The translations under genes were made by a program, and so were the position numbers. A DNA stretch of 64,000 nt from Vibrio tapetis subsp. tapetis (lineage in GTDB: Bacteria; Pseudomonadota; Gammaproteobacteria; Enterobacterales; Vibrionaceae), in NCBI RefSeq assembly GCF_900233005.1, contig NZ_LT960612.1, positions 1,736,001-1,800,000 on the forward strand. Direction: 5' to 3'. Positions 17,206 through 27,123 of the stretch are shown here, one piece after another. The first letter of the stretch is position 1; the number at the start of each line of letters is the position of its first letter. The notes below the pieces were generated by a model. It saw only the letters and a program-made list of their open reading frames with translations. It was not told where the DNA came from and ran no database searches.

Positions 17206-18210
17206 ATGAAAAAGCAGTTGATCGCGCTGTCTGTACTGGCGGCAATTCCGTTTACCGTTTCTGCAGAATACTATTTAGGTGCAAAGGTAGGTAGCTCTTC
17301 ATTGAAAAACAGCTGTAGCGTCTCTGAGCCTTGTGATGATGGCAGTGTTGGTTTCGGTGGGTTCGCCGGTTATAAATTCAGTGACATGTTCTCTTTAGAA
17401 GCTGGCTTCGATAAAATTGGCGATTTCGAGTCTAACTTCTCTTCAGGTAAAACGGCAAAAGGGGCATTAACCTCATTAACTATGGGTCCGAAGTTCGGTA
17501 TTCCAATTAATGAATCTCTAGGCGTATTCTCTAAGTTTGGCCTTGGTTACACGAATTACGACGTCATTGATGATGACTTAAACGTTATGGCCGCATTCGG
17601 TTTGGAGTATGGGATCTCACGTGAGTGGAAAACTCGACTCGAATATCAAATTTTGGGCGGAATCGGATCTGGCGATACCGGCGGCCTAGCAGCTCACCTA
17701 TTTAGCATAGGTTTAAGCTACCACTTCGGTAGCGACGAACCCGTTGCGGCAGCCCAAGCAGCGCCAGTTGAACCCCGTCCTGCCGTCGTAGCAGAAGAGC
17801 CAGCGCCAGTCGTTTTAGCCGCCGCTCCAGTCGTTGTAGCGCCTAAAACCATCACCTTTCAATCTAAGAAAGGGGTAGGCCTTTACGAGTCAGGCAGCAA
17901 TAAGTTAAGTGAAGCGGGTTTACACCAATTTGATGAACTCGTCACGCTTCTTACTACCTACCCGCAGTCTAACGTAACGGTAACCGGTCACACTGACAGC
18001 AGTGGTTCAGCTAAGTTTAACCAACAACTTTCTGAAAAGCGCGCTCAAGCAGTCGCTGACTACCTTGTTTCTGAAGGCGTTGACTCATCGCGTATTAAAG
18101 TTGAAGGTGAAGGTGAAGCTAGCCCTATCGCTTCCAATAAGACCGCAGCAGGTAAAGAAAAAAACCGCCGTGTTGAAGTGACCATCGAAGAATTTTCTGT
18201 AGAAGAATAG
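17206..18210 (+). CDS. OmpA-family outer-membrane protein (334 aa)
   Basis: Starting at the ATG at 17206 (AAGGA eight bases upstream) gives a clean signal peptide, MKKQLIALSVLAAIPFTVSA, which rules out the longer frame. The mature protein has an eight-strand OmpA barrel (EYYLGAKVGSS to SIGLSYHFG), an Ala/Pro/Val-rich hinge (about residues 182-215) and an OmpA peptidoglycan-binding domain (VTVTGHTDSSGSAKFNQQLS, EKRAQAVADYLVSEGVDSSR, KEKNRRVEVTI). It anchors the outer membrane to the wall. CSVSEPCDD near the start may form a disulfide loop. A terminator follows directly. Confidence 0.93.
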   Translation: MKKQLIALSVLAAIPFTVSAEYYLGAKVGSSSLKNSCSVSEPCDDGSVGFGGFAGYKFSDMFSLEAGFDKIGDFESNFSSGKTAKGALTSLTMGPKFGIPINESLGVFSKFGLGYTNYDVIDDDLNVMAAFGLEYGISREWKTRLEYQILGGIGSGDTGGLAAHLFSIGLSYHFGSDEPVAAAQAAPVEPRPAVVAEEPAPVVLAAAPVVVAPKTITFQSKKGVGLYESGSNKLSEAGLHQFDELVTLLTTYPQSNVTVTGHTDSSGSAKFNQQLSEKRAQAVADYLVSEGVDSSRIKVEGEGEASPIASNKTAAGKEKNRRVEVTIEEFSVEE

Positions 18211-18231
18211 GTCACAGCCTTCAAACTATAT

Positions 18232-18260
18232 AACGACTCTTTATAAGGGTCGTTTTTTTT
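18232..18260 (+). terminator. Intrinsic terminator after the OmpA gene
   Basis: AACGACTCTT pairs with AAGGGTCGTT, followed by a run of eight T. Confidence 0.9.
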
Positions 18261-18310
18261 TGATCTATAGTTAATTAATAGCACGTACTCCAACCACATA
18301 TAGGTAAACA

Positions 18311-19537
18311 ATGAAATCTATTAACTCGCTCTCAATTAAACAAAAAATCATGATTCCAGTCATTTTCATCATCTCTTTGTTTGCAGCTGTGGTTTTTATG
18401 GGGATCAGCAACCTCAATGAGCTTAGTGCTGAACAATTGACCAACCCGGGTAAAGCCATCGCCGATGTCACTAGCTCCATGACTGTCGGAGTGATCACGG
18501 TGATCGCTATCTCCTGCATTTTTCTATTTCTGATTCTTAATTGGGTAACAACACCAATAAAGGAGCTATGCAATACTGTTGAATCCCTGAATAGTGCGAA
18601 ACTCGATCTAACTAAACGAATTCCAGAGTCATCAAACGATGAGTTAGGTTCGATTGGGGCTGAAATTAACAAACTGCTTGATTCAATGCAGAGCTCGATG
18701 ACTCAGGTAATTATTACCTCAAATTCTGTTCGAGCCGAAATGGAAAATATCAAAAGCCTTACTCAAGGCATCGTTATGTATGTCTCTAGTCAACAAGGAA
18801 ATACTGACCATATATCCAGTTCAGCACTGCAAGTACAGAGTATCAGCGACAACGTCAGTCATAATGCAGTCAGTGCCTCTTCGTATAGTAGTGAAGGCAT
18901 TAAACAACTCGGGGAAGCGACTTCTTTGCTTAATCAAACCTCATCTTCGTTACAAACCTTGGAGTCGCAAATTGACCAAGCTGGAGGCGTGATTAGCAAC
19001 CTAGACTCAAACGTTACTAATATCGTGACTATCTTGGGTGTAATCGTTGAAATTGCGGAACAAACTAATTTACTTGCTCTAAATGCTGCGATCGAGGCCG
19101 CTCGTGCTGGTGAGCAAGGTCGTGGTTTCGCAGTGGTTGCTGATGAGGTCAGAGCGCTCGCAAGTAAAACACAAGAAAGTACTGACAAGATTCAAAAAAT
19201 GACTGATGAGCTAAGAAAGGCAACACACGAAGCTGTAACTGCCGTAAACGTAAGTTGTAAAACAAGTGAGGAAACGGTTCAATTGTCTGGCCTAACACTC
19301 GATACACTGCAATCCGTTACGCAATCTGTAAACTCAATGGCATCGAGTGCTCAGGAAATTGAATCATCATCAGAACAGCAAACTCAGCTAGCAAGTGATG
19401 TAAGTAACCATATGCAAACGGTGCTTGATGGCAGTTATCAGATGATAGAAATGGTCAGTAGCGCAGAAAATGCATGCGAAATGTTAGCAACTCAATGTGA
19501 AGAACTGGATGCTTTAATGATCAAGTTTGAAGTTTAG
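18311..19537 (+). CDS. Methyl-accepting chemotaxis protein without a large periplasmic sensor
   Basis: Two membrane spans (about residues 12-33 and 56-78) are separated by only some 22 periplasmic residues, then a HAMP-like linker ([18 protein letters not shown]) and a long cytoplasmic signalling domain. The domain has the conserved hairpin tip [20 protein letters not shown], then [20 protein letters not shown]. Most chemoreceptors have a 120-250 residue ligand domain here, so this one probably senses membrane, cytoplasmic or partner-protein cues. There is no CheR-tethering pentapeptide at the C-terminus (it ends LMIKFEV). Confidence 0.93.
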   Translation: MKSINSLSIKQKIMIPVIFIISLFAAVVFMGISNLNELSAEQLTNPGKAIADVTSSMTVGVITVIAISCIFLFLILNWVTTPIKELCNTVESLNSAKLDLTKRIPESSNDELGSIGAEINKLLDSMQSSMTQVIITSNSVRAEMENIKSLTQGIVMYVSSQQGNTDHISSSALQVQSISDNVSHNAVSASSYSSEGIKQLGEATSLLNQTSSSLQTLESQIDQAGGVISNLDSNVTNIVTILGVIVEIAEQTNLLALNAAIEAARAGEQGRGFAVVADEVRALASKTQESTDKIQKMTDELRKATHEAVTAVNVSCKTSEETVQLSGLTLDTLQSVTQSVNSMASSAQEIESSSEQQTQLASDVSNHMQTVLDGSYQMIEMVSSAENACEMLATQCEELDALMIKFEV

Positions 19538-19568
19538 TTTAATGTTTAATGCGTAATCCGGATTCAGT

Positions 19569-19596
19569 ATCAGGTAAGGGGGGGACTCTTACCTGA
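19569..19596. terminator. Bidirectional stem-loop between the chemoreceptor gene and modC
   Basis: A perfect 10-bp stem (ATCAGGTAAG at 19569-19578, CTTACCTGAT at 19587-19596) lies between two convergent genes. TTTTC follows on the plus side, so it probably serves the chemoreceptor gene and may also stop modC. Confidence 0.7.
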
Positions 19597-19611
19597 TTCG
19601 TTTTCACCAAT

Positions 19612-20712
19612 TCAACTCACTCGAATCATATCTTTTTGTGTCACACTCACGCCTTTAATTTGAGCATAGACCAACTGCCCAACTTCTAGTCCTAGATCGT
19701 CTACCGCCCATTGAGTTAAATTCGCACTCAGCACTCTGTTTTGATCCAATCTGAGTTTTACAGAAACGCTTTGTTTGTCCTCGGATAGGCGGTGACTCTC
19801 AATCGCACAAATGGTGACGGGGATGATGTTACGTATCGACGTTCGTGTCGGTAACTCACAGCTTATCGATACATCATTGGCTCGTACCTGAACACGTACA
19901 GCCTCGCCTATGCGACCCTCGACTTTCTGTACCCAAAGAGCCTTATCTTCCGTTAAACTCAGTTGGGTCAAAGCATAAGTTGGATGCTGAGCATGTATGC
20001 TTGCTTCGAATACTGAACTTTGCTCTGAAAAGGATTGCCAAGGACGCATAGCATCCGATCCCCACACCTGTTCCAAAGAGCCGCTGGAATCAATACAGCC
20101 GTTAGATAACAGGATCATGTGATCTGCTAAGCGCAGAATTTCGCTGATACTGTGCGTAACATATAAAATGGGGATCTCGACTTCTTTCGCCAATCGCTCT
20201 AAATACGGCATTACTTCTCGCTTACGAGGTAAGTCTAGCGACGCCAAAGGCTCGTCCATTAACAACAAATCCGGATTGGACAAAAGCGCCCGACCTATGG
20301 CTACACGTTGCTTTTCGCCTCCAGATAGCTCACTTGGCTTTCGCTTAAGTAACCCGTCTATCGATAATAGTGAAGTCACATGAGAAAATAGTTCGAGATC
20401 CGTTTTCTTTACGCCATAAAGCAAGTTGCCTTCAACGCTAAAATGCGGAAACAACCTCGCATCTTGAAAAACATACCCAATATTTCGTTTTTCTACCGCC
20501 AGATTTATGTTCTGGTTTGAATCAAACACACGATGCCCATTGATATCAATAATCCCGGTATCCGGATTTCTAATACCACAAATACTATTTATTAGTGACG
20601 TCTTGCCTGAACCTGAACGGCCAAATATCGCGGTAATACCCTTAGAAGGCAACTGCGTATCAATGTTCAACAACAAGTCTCCTAGTTGCTGCTTAATGGC
20701 GATGTTAATCAT
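19612..20712 (-). CDS. modC: Molybdate ABC transporter ATP-binding protein
   Basis: The 366-residue protein has a Walker A motif (FGRSGSGKTSLI, about residues 30-41), Q-loop (VFQDARLFPH), ABC signature (LSGGEKQRVAIGRAL), Walker B (DLLLMDEPLASLD) and switch histidine (YVTHS). A C-terminal TOBE/Mop-like domain (VRANDVSISCE) binds oxyanion in ModC proteins. It overlaps modB by eight bases and completes the cobQ-modABC block. It energises molybdate import. Confidence 0.95.
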   Translation of the reverse strand: MINIAIKQQLGDLLLNIDTQLPSKGITAIFGRSGSGKTSLINSICGIRNPDTGIIDINGHRVFDSNQNINLAVEKRNIGYVFQDARLFPHFSVEGNLLYGVKKTDLELFSHVTSLLSIDGLLKRKPSELSGGEKQRVAIGRALLSNPDLLLMDEPLASLDLPRKREVMPYLERLAKEVEIPILYVTHSISEILRLADHMILLSNGCIDSSGSLEQVWGSDAMRPWQSFSEQSSVFEASIHAQHPTYALTQLSLTEDKALWVQKVEGRIGEAVRVQVRANDVSISCELPTRTSIRNIIPVTICAIESHRLSEDKQSVSVKLRLDQNRVLSANLTQWAVDDLGLEVGQLVYAQIKGVSVTQKDMIRVS

Positions 20713-21409
20713 TGTTGTTCCCTACTCCTATCCACCTATTCATACGAGAAGAGAGCCATTCCGATCCAAATAATGAAAGCAGAGCAACCAGTATCGAGAT
20801 AACACATAAACGGGCTGCATCCATTTCGGCACCGGGGGTTTCTATAAAGTTATACATTGCCAAAGGTAGTGTTTGAGTTTCTCCGGGAATATTAGAGACA
20901 AAGCTAATCGTGGCACCAAACTCACCAAGGCTACGAGCAAAGGCCAACATTACCCCTGTAACAATGCCGGGTAACGTTAAGGGCAGCGTGATCGTAAGAA
21001 ACACTTTTATAGGGGACGCACCAAGCGTTCTTGCCGCTTGCTCCAATTTTTCATCAACGTTTTCTAGACTCAACCGAATTGCGCGCACCATAAGAGGCAG
21101 TGCAACAATGGCCGAAGCTAAAGCCGCTCCTTTCCAGTTAAACGCAAACACCACGCCAAAATGGTCATACAGCCATTCACCAATCATCCCTCGTCTTCCC
21201 ATCAAAACGAGTAACAGATAGCCGATGACCACAGGAGGTAACACCAAAGGCAAATGAATAACGCTATCTAATAGACTTTTACCAACAAACTGTTTTCTTG
21301 CCAACAACCAAGCAAAAAACAGGCCTACCGGCAGCAACCATATAACGGAAGTCATGGCGACTTTTAAGCTCAAAAACAACGCTTGTTGTTCAAATTCAGT
21401 CAAGTACAC
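20705..21409 (-). CDS. modB: Molybdate ABC transporter permease
   Basis: The 234-residue protein has about five membrane spans and the permease coupling motif (RTLGASPIKVFLTITLPLTLPG, then FARSLGEFGATISF), which is typical of ModB/CysT-type subunits. It starts 94 bases after modA and overlaps modC. It forms the membrane channel for molybdate. Confidence 0.95.
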   Translation of the reverse strand: MYLTEFEQQALFLSLKVAMTSVIWLLPVGLFFAWLLARKQFVGKSLLDSVIHLPLVLPPVVIGYLLLVLMGRRGMIGEWLYDHFGVVFAFNWKGAALASAIVALPLMVRAIRLSLENVDEKLEQAARTLGASPIKVFLTITLPLTLPGIVTGVMLAFARSLGEFGATISFVSNIPGETQTLPLAMYNFIETPGAEMDAARLCVISILVALLSLFGSEWLSSRMNRWIGVGNNND

Positions 21410-21503
21410 GGTGCTCTATAATCCCTATTAACCCTTAAAACGGCGCTCTGTACGGTGAAGAGCGCATTAACTCGTCCTTTTCGCTCTGCTGATGAGTGGA
21501 CTC

Positions 21504-22298
21504 TCAATTTACGGGTACAAACCCATGTTCAACGATCATGCCTTTGCTGCGAGAAGACAACAGAAATTCCACTAAGGATCGCGTTTCAGCTTTATCATTC
21601 AGCTGTACCAACGGATACTCGATATCATCATACGACCCTGACGGAAACTCACCCAGCACCATGACACTGTCACTTATTTTTGCGTCCGTTGCGTACACGA
21701 TACCCAAAGGTGCTTCTTGTCTTGCGACTAACGTGAGTGCAATGCGCACATTATTTGTCGGCGCTAAGCTGTTCTTTACAAAGTCCCATATGCCTTGGTG
21801 TTTTAGAGCTTGCTTTGCATACATTCCAGCGGGTACGGCATTGGGATTACCGATCGCAAGGCGACCACCATTTAGCTTATTCTCCCACCACGACGGATGC
21901 AGCATCTCATCCACCTCATAAGAAAACTTGGTTGTGTTTTCTGTATTTGGTGCAATTACAACCAATTTATTACGCGCTAAAACGTTTATCGCTGTTTTGT
22001 CAATGAGACCTTGGCTAACGAGGTAGTCAGCCCATTTTGTATTTGCCGATATGTACAAATCAGCCGGTGCGCCTTGTTCGATTTGTCTCGCTAGGGATGA
22101 CGATCCAGCAAAAACCAATTGTACTTCGATACCATGGGTTTGCTCGAACTCAATGGCAATATCGGACAGGACATTCGTCATTGAAGACGCCGCAAGTACC
22201 CTAACTTGAGCGGCACTAGAAAAAGACACGAGTGAAAGTATCAAGCCAAGACAGGTAAATTGAAGTCTGCTCAATTGAATAGAGGATCGGCTACGCAT
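21504..22298 (-). CDS. modA: Molybdate-binding periplasmic protein
   Basis: The 264-residue protein has a signal peptide (to about residue 29, FSSAAQV). The mature start [17 protein letters not shown], followed by [28 protein letters not shown], is the hallmark of ModA, with serines that coordinate the oxyanion. [17 protein letters not shown] and [11 protein letters not shown] are also conserved. Its ATG overlaps the cobQ stop by eight bases, so cobQ and modA are translationally coupled. Confidence 0.95.
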   Translation of the reverse strand: MRSRSSIQLSRLQFTCLGLILSLVSFSSAAQVRVLAASSMTNVLSDIAIEFEQTHGIEVQLVFAGSSSLARQIEQGAPADLYISANTKWADYLVSQGLIDKTAINVLARNKLVVIAPNTENTTKFSYEVDEMLHPSWWENKLNGGRLAIGNPNAVPAGMYAKQALKHQGIWDFVKNSLAPTNNVRIALTLVARQEAPLGIVYATDAKISDSVMVLGEFPSGSYDDIEYPLVQLNDKAETRSLVEFLLSSRSKGMIVEHGFVPVN

Positions 22299-23757
22299 AG
22301 AGTTCCGGCCACAGTTTGTTTAGGTCTAACGATTCTTCAAGCGCGTCAGCAATTCTATCAATTCCGTCTTCTTTCATTTGTTCAAAGTCTACTTTTTCTA
22401 GCTTGCTAACCCCCGCCCATTCCATGATCAATTCCGTGGCGCTCGGGAGTTCAAACACACCGTGTAAGTATGTACCGAAGATCTGATTGCAATCACTGAT
22501 GGCACCATCTTTGGTCTTCTCTTCACCAAGAGATATTGGTTGTCGCTCATCGACCGTTGTCACACCAGCATGGATTTCGTAGCCCTGTACAGATACCGTC
22601 TTCTGATTCAGCGTCAACTGGCCAGCCACTTGCTTTAATTGCTTATCAGACTGCAACGTCGTATTAAGAGCCAAACACCCAAGACCATCACTGGAGCCCG
22701 CAGGGCCTTCAATACCCTCAGGATCATTAATGATCGTCCCCAGCATTTGATATCCACCACAGATCCCCATAACTTTACCGCCAAAACGTAAATGACGTTG
22801 GATGTCTTTATCCCAACCTTGCTCACGTAAAAACGCCAAATCGGCGCGAACGGATTTAGTTCCAGGAAGAATGATGAGATCTGCGCCCTGAAGCAACTCG
22901 CCTTTACGTACATATTCAAAATCTATCGACGGGTTAAGTCTTAAAGGGTCAAAATCCGTATGATTACTAATACGCGTAACCACGGGGACTTTGATTTTAA
23001 ATAAAGCGTCATCATTTTTAATTTGATCTGCGGTTATGGCATCTTCTGCTTCTAAATTAAGGCCATGTAGGAATGGAATCACACCAATTACGGGCTTACC
23101 TGTTCTTTCTTCTAACCAATCAAGCCCTGATTCTAGTAGTTTGATATCACCTCGAAAACGGTTAATGACGAAGCCTTTAACCCTGGCCTGTTCCGTTGGT
23201 GACAAAAGATCGAGCGTACCAACCAAATGAGCGAAAACACCACCCCGATCAATATCGGCCACAATAATGACTGGAACGTCCGCTTTTTCTGCAAAGCCCA
23301 TGTTCGCAATATCATGCGCTCTTAAATTAATTTCAGCCGGGCTGCCTGCCCCTTCAATCATAACAGACTGGAAATTGGATTTAAGGCGACCAAATGAATC
23401 CATCACACTATCCATCGCGACTTTTTTATAATCATGGTAGCTCGTCGCTTCCATATTACTTAACGCTCTGCCCTGAATAATAACCTGAGCGCCCGTGTCT
23501 GAATTTGGCTTTAGCAGTATAGGATTCATATGAACTGTGGGTTCCACATTACACGCTTGGGCTTGAACGGCTTGAGCACGCCCTATTTCTCCACCATCTG
23601 ATGTTACCGCACTATTCAATGCCATATTCTGAGGCTTAAAAGGGGCAACCTTTATCCCTTTTCTGGCCAACACTCGGCACAATCCTGCCACTAAGACACT
23701 TTTCCCGGCATCCGACGTCGTTCCTTGCACCATCAGTGCTTCAAATGGAGTATACAT
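22291..23757 (-). CDS. cobQ: Adenosylcobyric acid synthase
   Basis: The 488-residue enzyme amidates adenosylcobyrinic acid a,c-diamide in B12 synthesis. The N-terminal ATP-binding domain has [20 protein letters not shown] and [12 protein letters not shown]. The C-terminal class I glutamine amidotransferase domain has the nucleophile elbow [12 protein letters not shown] and the catalytic His in GTYLHGVFE. No other cobalamin gene is present in the window and I saw no cobalamin riboswitch upstream. It heads an operon with modABC, which is an unexpected pairing of B12 synthesis and molybdate uptake. Confidence 0.95.
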   Translation of the reverse strand: MYTPFEALMVQGTTSDAGKSVLVAGLCRVLARKGIKVAPFKPQNMALNSAVTSDGGEIGRAQAVQAQACNVEPTVHMNPILLKPNSDTGAQVIIQGRALSNMEATSYHDYKKVAMDSVMDSFGRLKSNFQSVMIEGAGSPAEINLRAHDIANMGFAEKADVPVIIVADIDRGGVFAHLVGTLDLLSPTEQARVKGFVINRFRGDIKLLESGLDWLEERTGKPVIGVIPFLHGLNLEAEDAITADQIKNDDALFKIKVPVVTRISNHTDFDPLRLNPSIDFEYVRKGELLQGADLIILPGTKSVRADLAFLREQGWDKDIQRHLRFGGKVMGICGGYQMLGTIINDPEGIEGPAGSSDGLGCLALNTTLQSDKQLKQVAGQLTLNQKTVSVQGYEIHAGVTTVDERQPISLGEEKTKDGAISDCNQIFGTYLHGVFELPSATELIMEWAGVSKLEKVDFEQMKEDGIDRIADALEESLDLNKLWPELYA

Positions 23758-23920
23758 AGGTAATTCATTTACTTCTTATTTCTAGATGATGCGTAATAGT
23801 ATCCTCATACCACGATAACCCCAACCGTTAATGAACCAAAAATGAATGCTCTACTCAGTAATCATTCAATTAACTCGGTGTTTAATAGACCTAACTTAAA
23901 CAAACAACGAGAACAACAAC

Positions 23921-24292
23921 ATGAAAACACTTTGCTACTCAATCGCTGCTGCACTTATCATCGCCCCTACTTTCGCGCTAGCGAAAGATGACCACCATCA
24001 AAAGGGTAATTTCCACTACACGGGCCCAGTTGAAACAACCTCGGTTAGCGCACTTTTAAAAGACACAAGCATGTTCACCGAGCAAGAAGTGGTCATCGAT
24101 GGCCACATCGTACGCCAAATCAGTAAAGATACTTTCGTCTTTAGCGATGGTGAAGCAGAAATACAAGTTGAGTTAGATGACGACATAAACTTGACTGAAC
24201 CACTCACGGCCGAGTCAAAAGTTCGACTATTTGGCGAATATGAAGGGGGAAACACTCCGGAAATTGAAGTTGATCACATATCAATATTGTAA
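23921..24292 (+). CDS. BOF/YgiW-family periplasmic protein (123 aa)
   Basis: A signal peptide (MKTLCYSIAAALIIAPTFALA) precedes a bacterial OB-fold (BOF) domain: VSALLKDTSMFTEQEVVIDG, HIVRQISKDTFVFSDGEAEI, QVELDDDINLTEPLTAES and KVRLFGEYEGG. This is the YgiW/YdeI family of periplasmic proteins linked to stress and antimicrobial peptide tolerance. It is divergent from cobQ and about 110 bases before the next outer-membrane protein gene. Confidence 0.9.
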   Translation: MKTLCYSIAAALIIAPTFALAKDDHHQKGNFHYTGPVETTSVSALLKDTSMFTEQEVVIDGHIVRQISKDTFVFSDGEAEIQVELDDDINLTEPLTAESKVRLFGEYEGGNTPEIEVDHISIL

Positions 24293-24401
24293 ATATCCGT
24301 TAAACTCCGTTCTTTGATAGTAAATGGTCTGCTTTTTGCAGGCTATTTACTATGTATGTATCTTTGGCGGTCTGCCAAGACATTGAATGGATGGAAATAT
24401 T

Positions 24402-24938
24402 ATGTTTGGACGTGCCCAAGCTGTGGCGTTACTAGGACTTGCAGCACTTAGCCCTTTTGCGGCTAACGCTAACAATTTTAACTATACTTCACTGGAAGTT
24501 AGGATTGGTGCGAACCCAAGCACATACGGTGCTGAAGGTAAAATGGCATTCACGGAAAACACCTACTTTATTGGACGCTTTGATTCTAATTTCGAAAGTG
24601 ATTACGATTTAGCTGGTGGTATTGGCTTTAATGGCCCTGCAACGCAATTCGCTGATATCTACGGCCACATTTTGCTACACAACATTAAAGATTCAAGCGA
24701 TAAGTTCGTCGGCAGTGATTTTATTCCTGAATTAGCATTTGGTATGCGTGCATGGGTTATTGACCGTATTGAAGCAAATTTCATGATTGGACAGTTAGTG
24801 TACTCAGATGGTTCTGAAACCATCTACAGCATTGGTGGTCGCTTCCATTCAACCGATCAGCTTTCTATTGGTGCTAACCTTGCCGATCACGGTGTTTATG
24901 GACCACAGCTTCTGCTTGGCGCAAGGTTTATGTTCTAA
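24402..24938 (+). CDS. Small outer-membrane beta-barrel protein (178 aa)
   Basis: The ATG at 24402 gives a signal peptide (MFGRAQAVALLGLAALSPFA, then ANANN); the frame's earlier ATG at 24387 would add five residues with no benefit. The mature protein is an alternating-strand barrel of probably eight strands (YTSLEVRIGANPSTYGAEGK, DLAGGIGFNGPATQF, AFGMRAWVIDRIEANFMIG) and ends in the barrel-assembly signature GARFMF. No specific family recognised. Its terminator is the insertion site of intron copy 2. Confidence 0.8.
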   Translation: MFGRAQAVALLGLAALSPFAANANNFNYTSLEVRIGANPSTYGAEGKMAFTENTYFIGRFDSNFESDYDLAGGIGFNGPATQFADIYGHILLHNIKDSSDKFVGSDFIPELAFGMRAWVIDRIEANFMIGQLVYSDGSETIYSIGGRFHSTDQLSIGANLADHGVYGPQLLLGARFMF

Positions 24939-24960
24939 CAATTATCGAATTGTGTATATA

Positions 24961-24993
24961 AAAAGACCACTGATATATCAGTGGTCTTTTTTT
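24961..24993 (+). terminator. Terminator of the small barrel gene; 5' exon of intron copy 2
   Basis: AAAGACCACTGATA and its complement TATCAGTGGTCTTT form an uninterrupted stem followed by seven T. The intron begins at the next base (24994). Confidence 0.92.
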
Positions 24994-27085
24994 GTTTGCC
25001 CAGCGAAGCTGGCAAACCCATTAGGCTGAAAGAAGCCTAAATCACCCTGATTGAGGGGAAGATAATCCGAATCGCAAGGGCGTTGCTGGCCAACGGCAGG
25101 GTTTGAAGGAAGCGATAGGAAGTTAACAGTACACAACGAAAGTGAACCTGATTCGGCAATTTAGGTGGGTAAGCGTGCAAAATAGCGTGAAGCCCGATAC
25201 TCAATCAGACCTAGATTGTGCTTGAGGGTGGCATTGTTAACAGGGAGCCAGTGCAGTAACTGGGGAAGCCTGACACCACATCCGAGCAAACGTCGGAAGC
25301 ATAAACTCAAGGCGAGAGCCAAGATCTATGTTGGTGCGAGGTGGCAGATGAATCCGTAGTAGTGAGTAAAGCTCGGCCGGTGAAGCCCAGTAATGGTGTG
25401 GAGGATAAAACTGAGCTGACCATCAGTAACACGTCTGATGGGACAACATTTTGCCAAAAGCAATCTGGTGTTGCGAAGGGATGAAGTACATTTTAAGTCT
25501 GTGATGAGCAGATGTTTTTTTTTCAGTGGTATACAAGTTGATTAGCTATCGAGGTATTCCGTCTCGGTCTTTGTGAAAGCAAAGCACTGAAGCGAGAAAC
25601 CGTACAAGGGAGTAACTCTGACTCACTCTAGTAAATTGCCATTGAGCTAGAAGGCTAGAGAGTGGAGTGAAATACACCAACACTGTGAGAGAGCATTTGT
25701 CCCCACACGGCACACAATCTAAAGGAAAAAGTTGAGAGTTTACTACAGTTTATATGGTCACTTGCTCCACAAAGAGCGACTCTATAAAGGATCTAAAAAA
25801 GTGTGGAAAGCGAAAGGCGCGGCCGGAATAGATAGGCAGAGCCTAAGCGACTACGCCCAAAATCTGAGTGATAACCTAGATCAACTTCTTCTGGAACTCA
25901 AAACCAAGCGATACACCCCTCAACCCGTCAGACGGGTAGAAATACCGAAAGATGATGGTGGGGTGCGATTACTTGGGATCCCAACAGTACGGGATAGAGT
26001 TGTCCAACAAGCTCTAAATGATCTATTAACCCCAATCTTCGAAGAGCAGTTTCACCCATCCAGCTTTGGGTATAGACCGAATCGAAGTTGTCACGATGCT
26101 ATAAACAAAGCGACGATGTTCATCCGTCGATACGGAATGCAACACGTCGTAGATATGGACTTATCGAAGTGCTTCGATAAGCTCGACCACGAGCTTATTC
26201 TAAAAAGCATTAAGAAACGAGTCACAGACAGTAGCGTACTGGAGCTCATCAAACAGTTCCTGAAAAGTGGCGTAATGGTTGATGGAGAGTGGCAGCATAC
26301 CGAGATAGGTAGTCCGCAAGGTGGAGTAATAAGCCCACTGATAGCGAACATCTATCTGGATGCGTTTGATCAAGAGATGCGAAAGCGAGGACATCGAATA
26401 GTCCGTTATGCCGACGACATACTGATCTTCTGTCGCAGCCGTAAAGGTGCAGAAAATGCGCAAGTACAGGCAACGAAGGTCCTGGAAAAACAGCTCAAGT
26501 TAACGGTGAACGAAACCAAATCACACATAGCGCACAGCGGCGAAGGTGTGAAATTCCTTGGAATAGAAATCGGTAGCCATTATAGCCGTATTCAGCCAAA
26601 GAAAATGTCGACGTTCAAAGGAAAGTTGAAGCGAGTGACAAGACGCAATGGCGGTAAGCCATTGTTAGAAGTCATTAAACAACTGAATCCACTTCTGAGA
26701 GGGTTCAGCCAGTACTTTCGAATAGCGAATGCCAACAGGGAGTTTAAGAAACTGGCCGCGTGGTTAAGGCGAAGACTTCGCAGCGTCCAATTACGATTAT
26801 GGAAAAAAACCGACCCGACTCCACCGCAGGCTAAGACAGCTAGGTTACGAAGGGTCATTCAGGTATATCTGTATGGATAGTTGGAGAAATGCTGCGAGTC
26901 CATTAGCCAGTTACTCGATGCCAAATCAATGGTTTAACGACCTTGGATTAGTGAATCTTGAACACGTTAGGACAGGATATGTGTTCAGCCATTATGCTGA
27001 ATGGAAATGTGCATGAGCCGTATACGAGGTCCGTACGTACGGTTCTGTGAGAGGGATGAGGCGGAGACGCCTCACCCTACTCGAT
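24994..27085 (+). mobile_element. Group II intron copy 2 (frameshifted maturase)
   Basis: The 2092-bp unit begins GTTTGCCCAGCG after a terminator T-run and ends CCCTACTCGAT. Domain V is at about 27015-27047 and a GC-rich domain VI stem follows. It is inverted relative to copies 1 and 3. It differs from copy 1 by an extra A in the maturase tract, a KGS/KGF change near the N-terminus and a five-base block substitution near the 3' end of the maturase reading frame. All ribozyme landmarks I can see are kept, so it may still splice if maturase is supplied by copy 1. Confidence 0.9.
25732..26880 (+). pseudogene. Group II intron maturase, frameshifted (382-aa frame)
   Basis: The frame is identical to copy 1 through all reverse transcriptase blocks including YADD, but the A-tract after LRLW has seven A rather than six. 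The frame then reads KKTDPTPPQAKTARLRRVIQ and stops, losing roughly the last 80 residues of the maturase domain. The original continuation is still readable in the next frame up to about 27016. Slippage on the A7 run by polymerase or ribosome could restore some full-length protein, so 'pseudogene' is provisional. Start is TTG behind AAAGGA. Confidence 0.75.
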
Positions 27086-27123
27086 GTTTCTAACGTTTGC
27101 GCATTTTTAACAAACTTTGGCTT

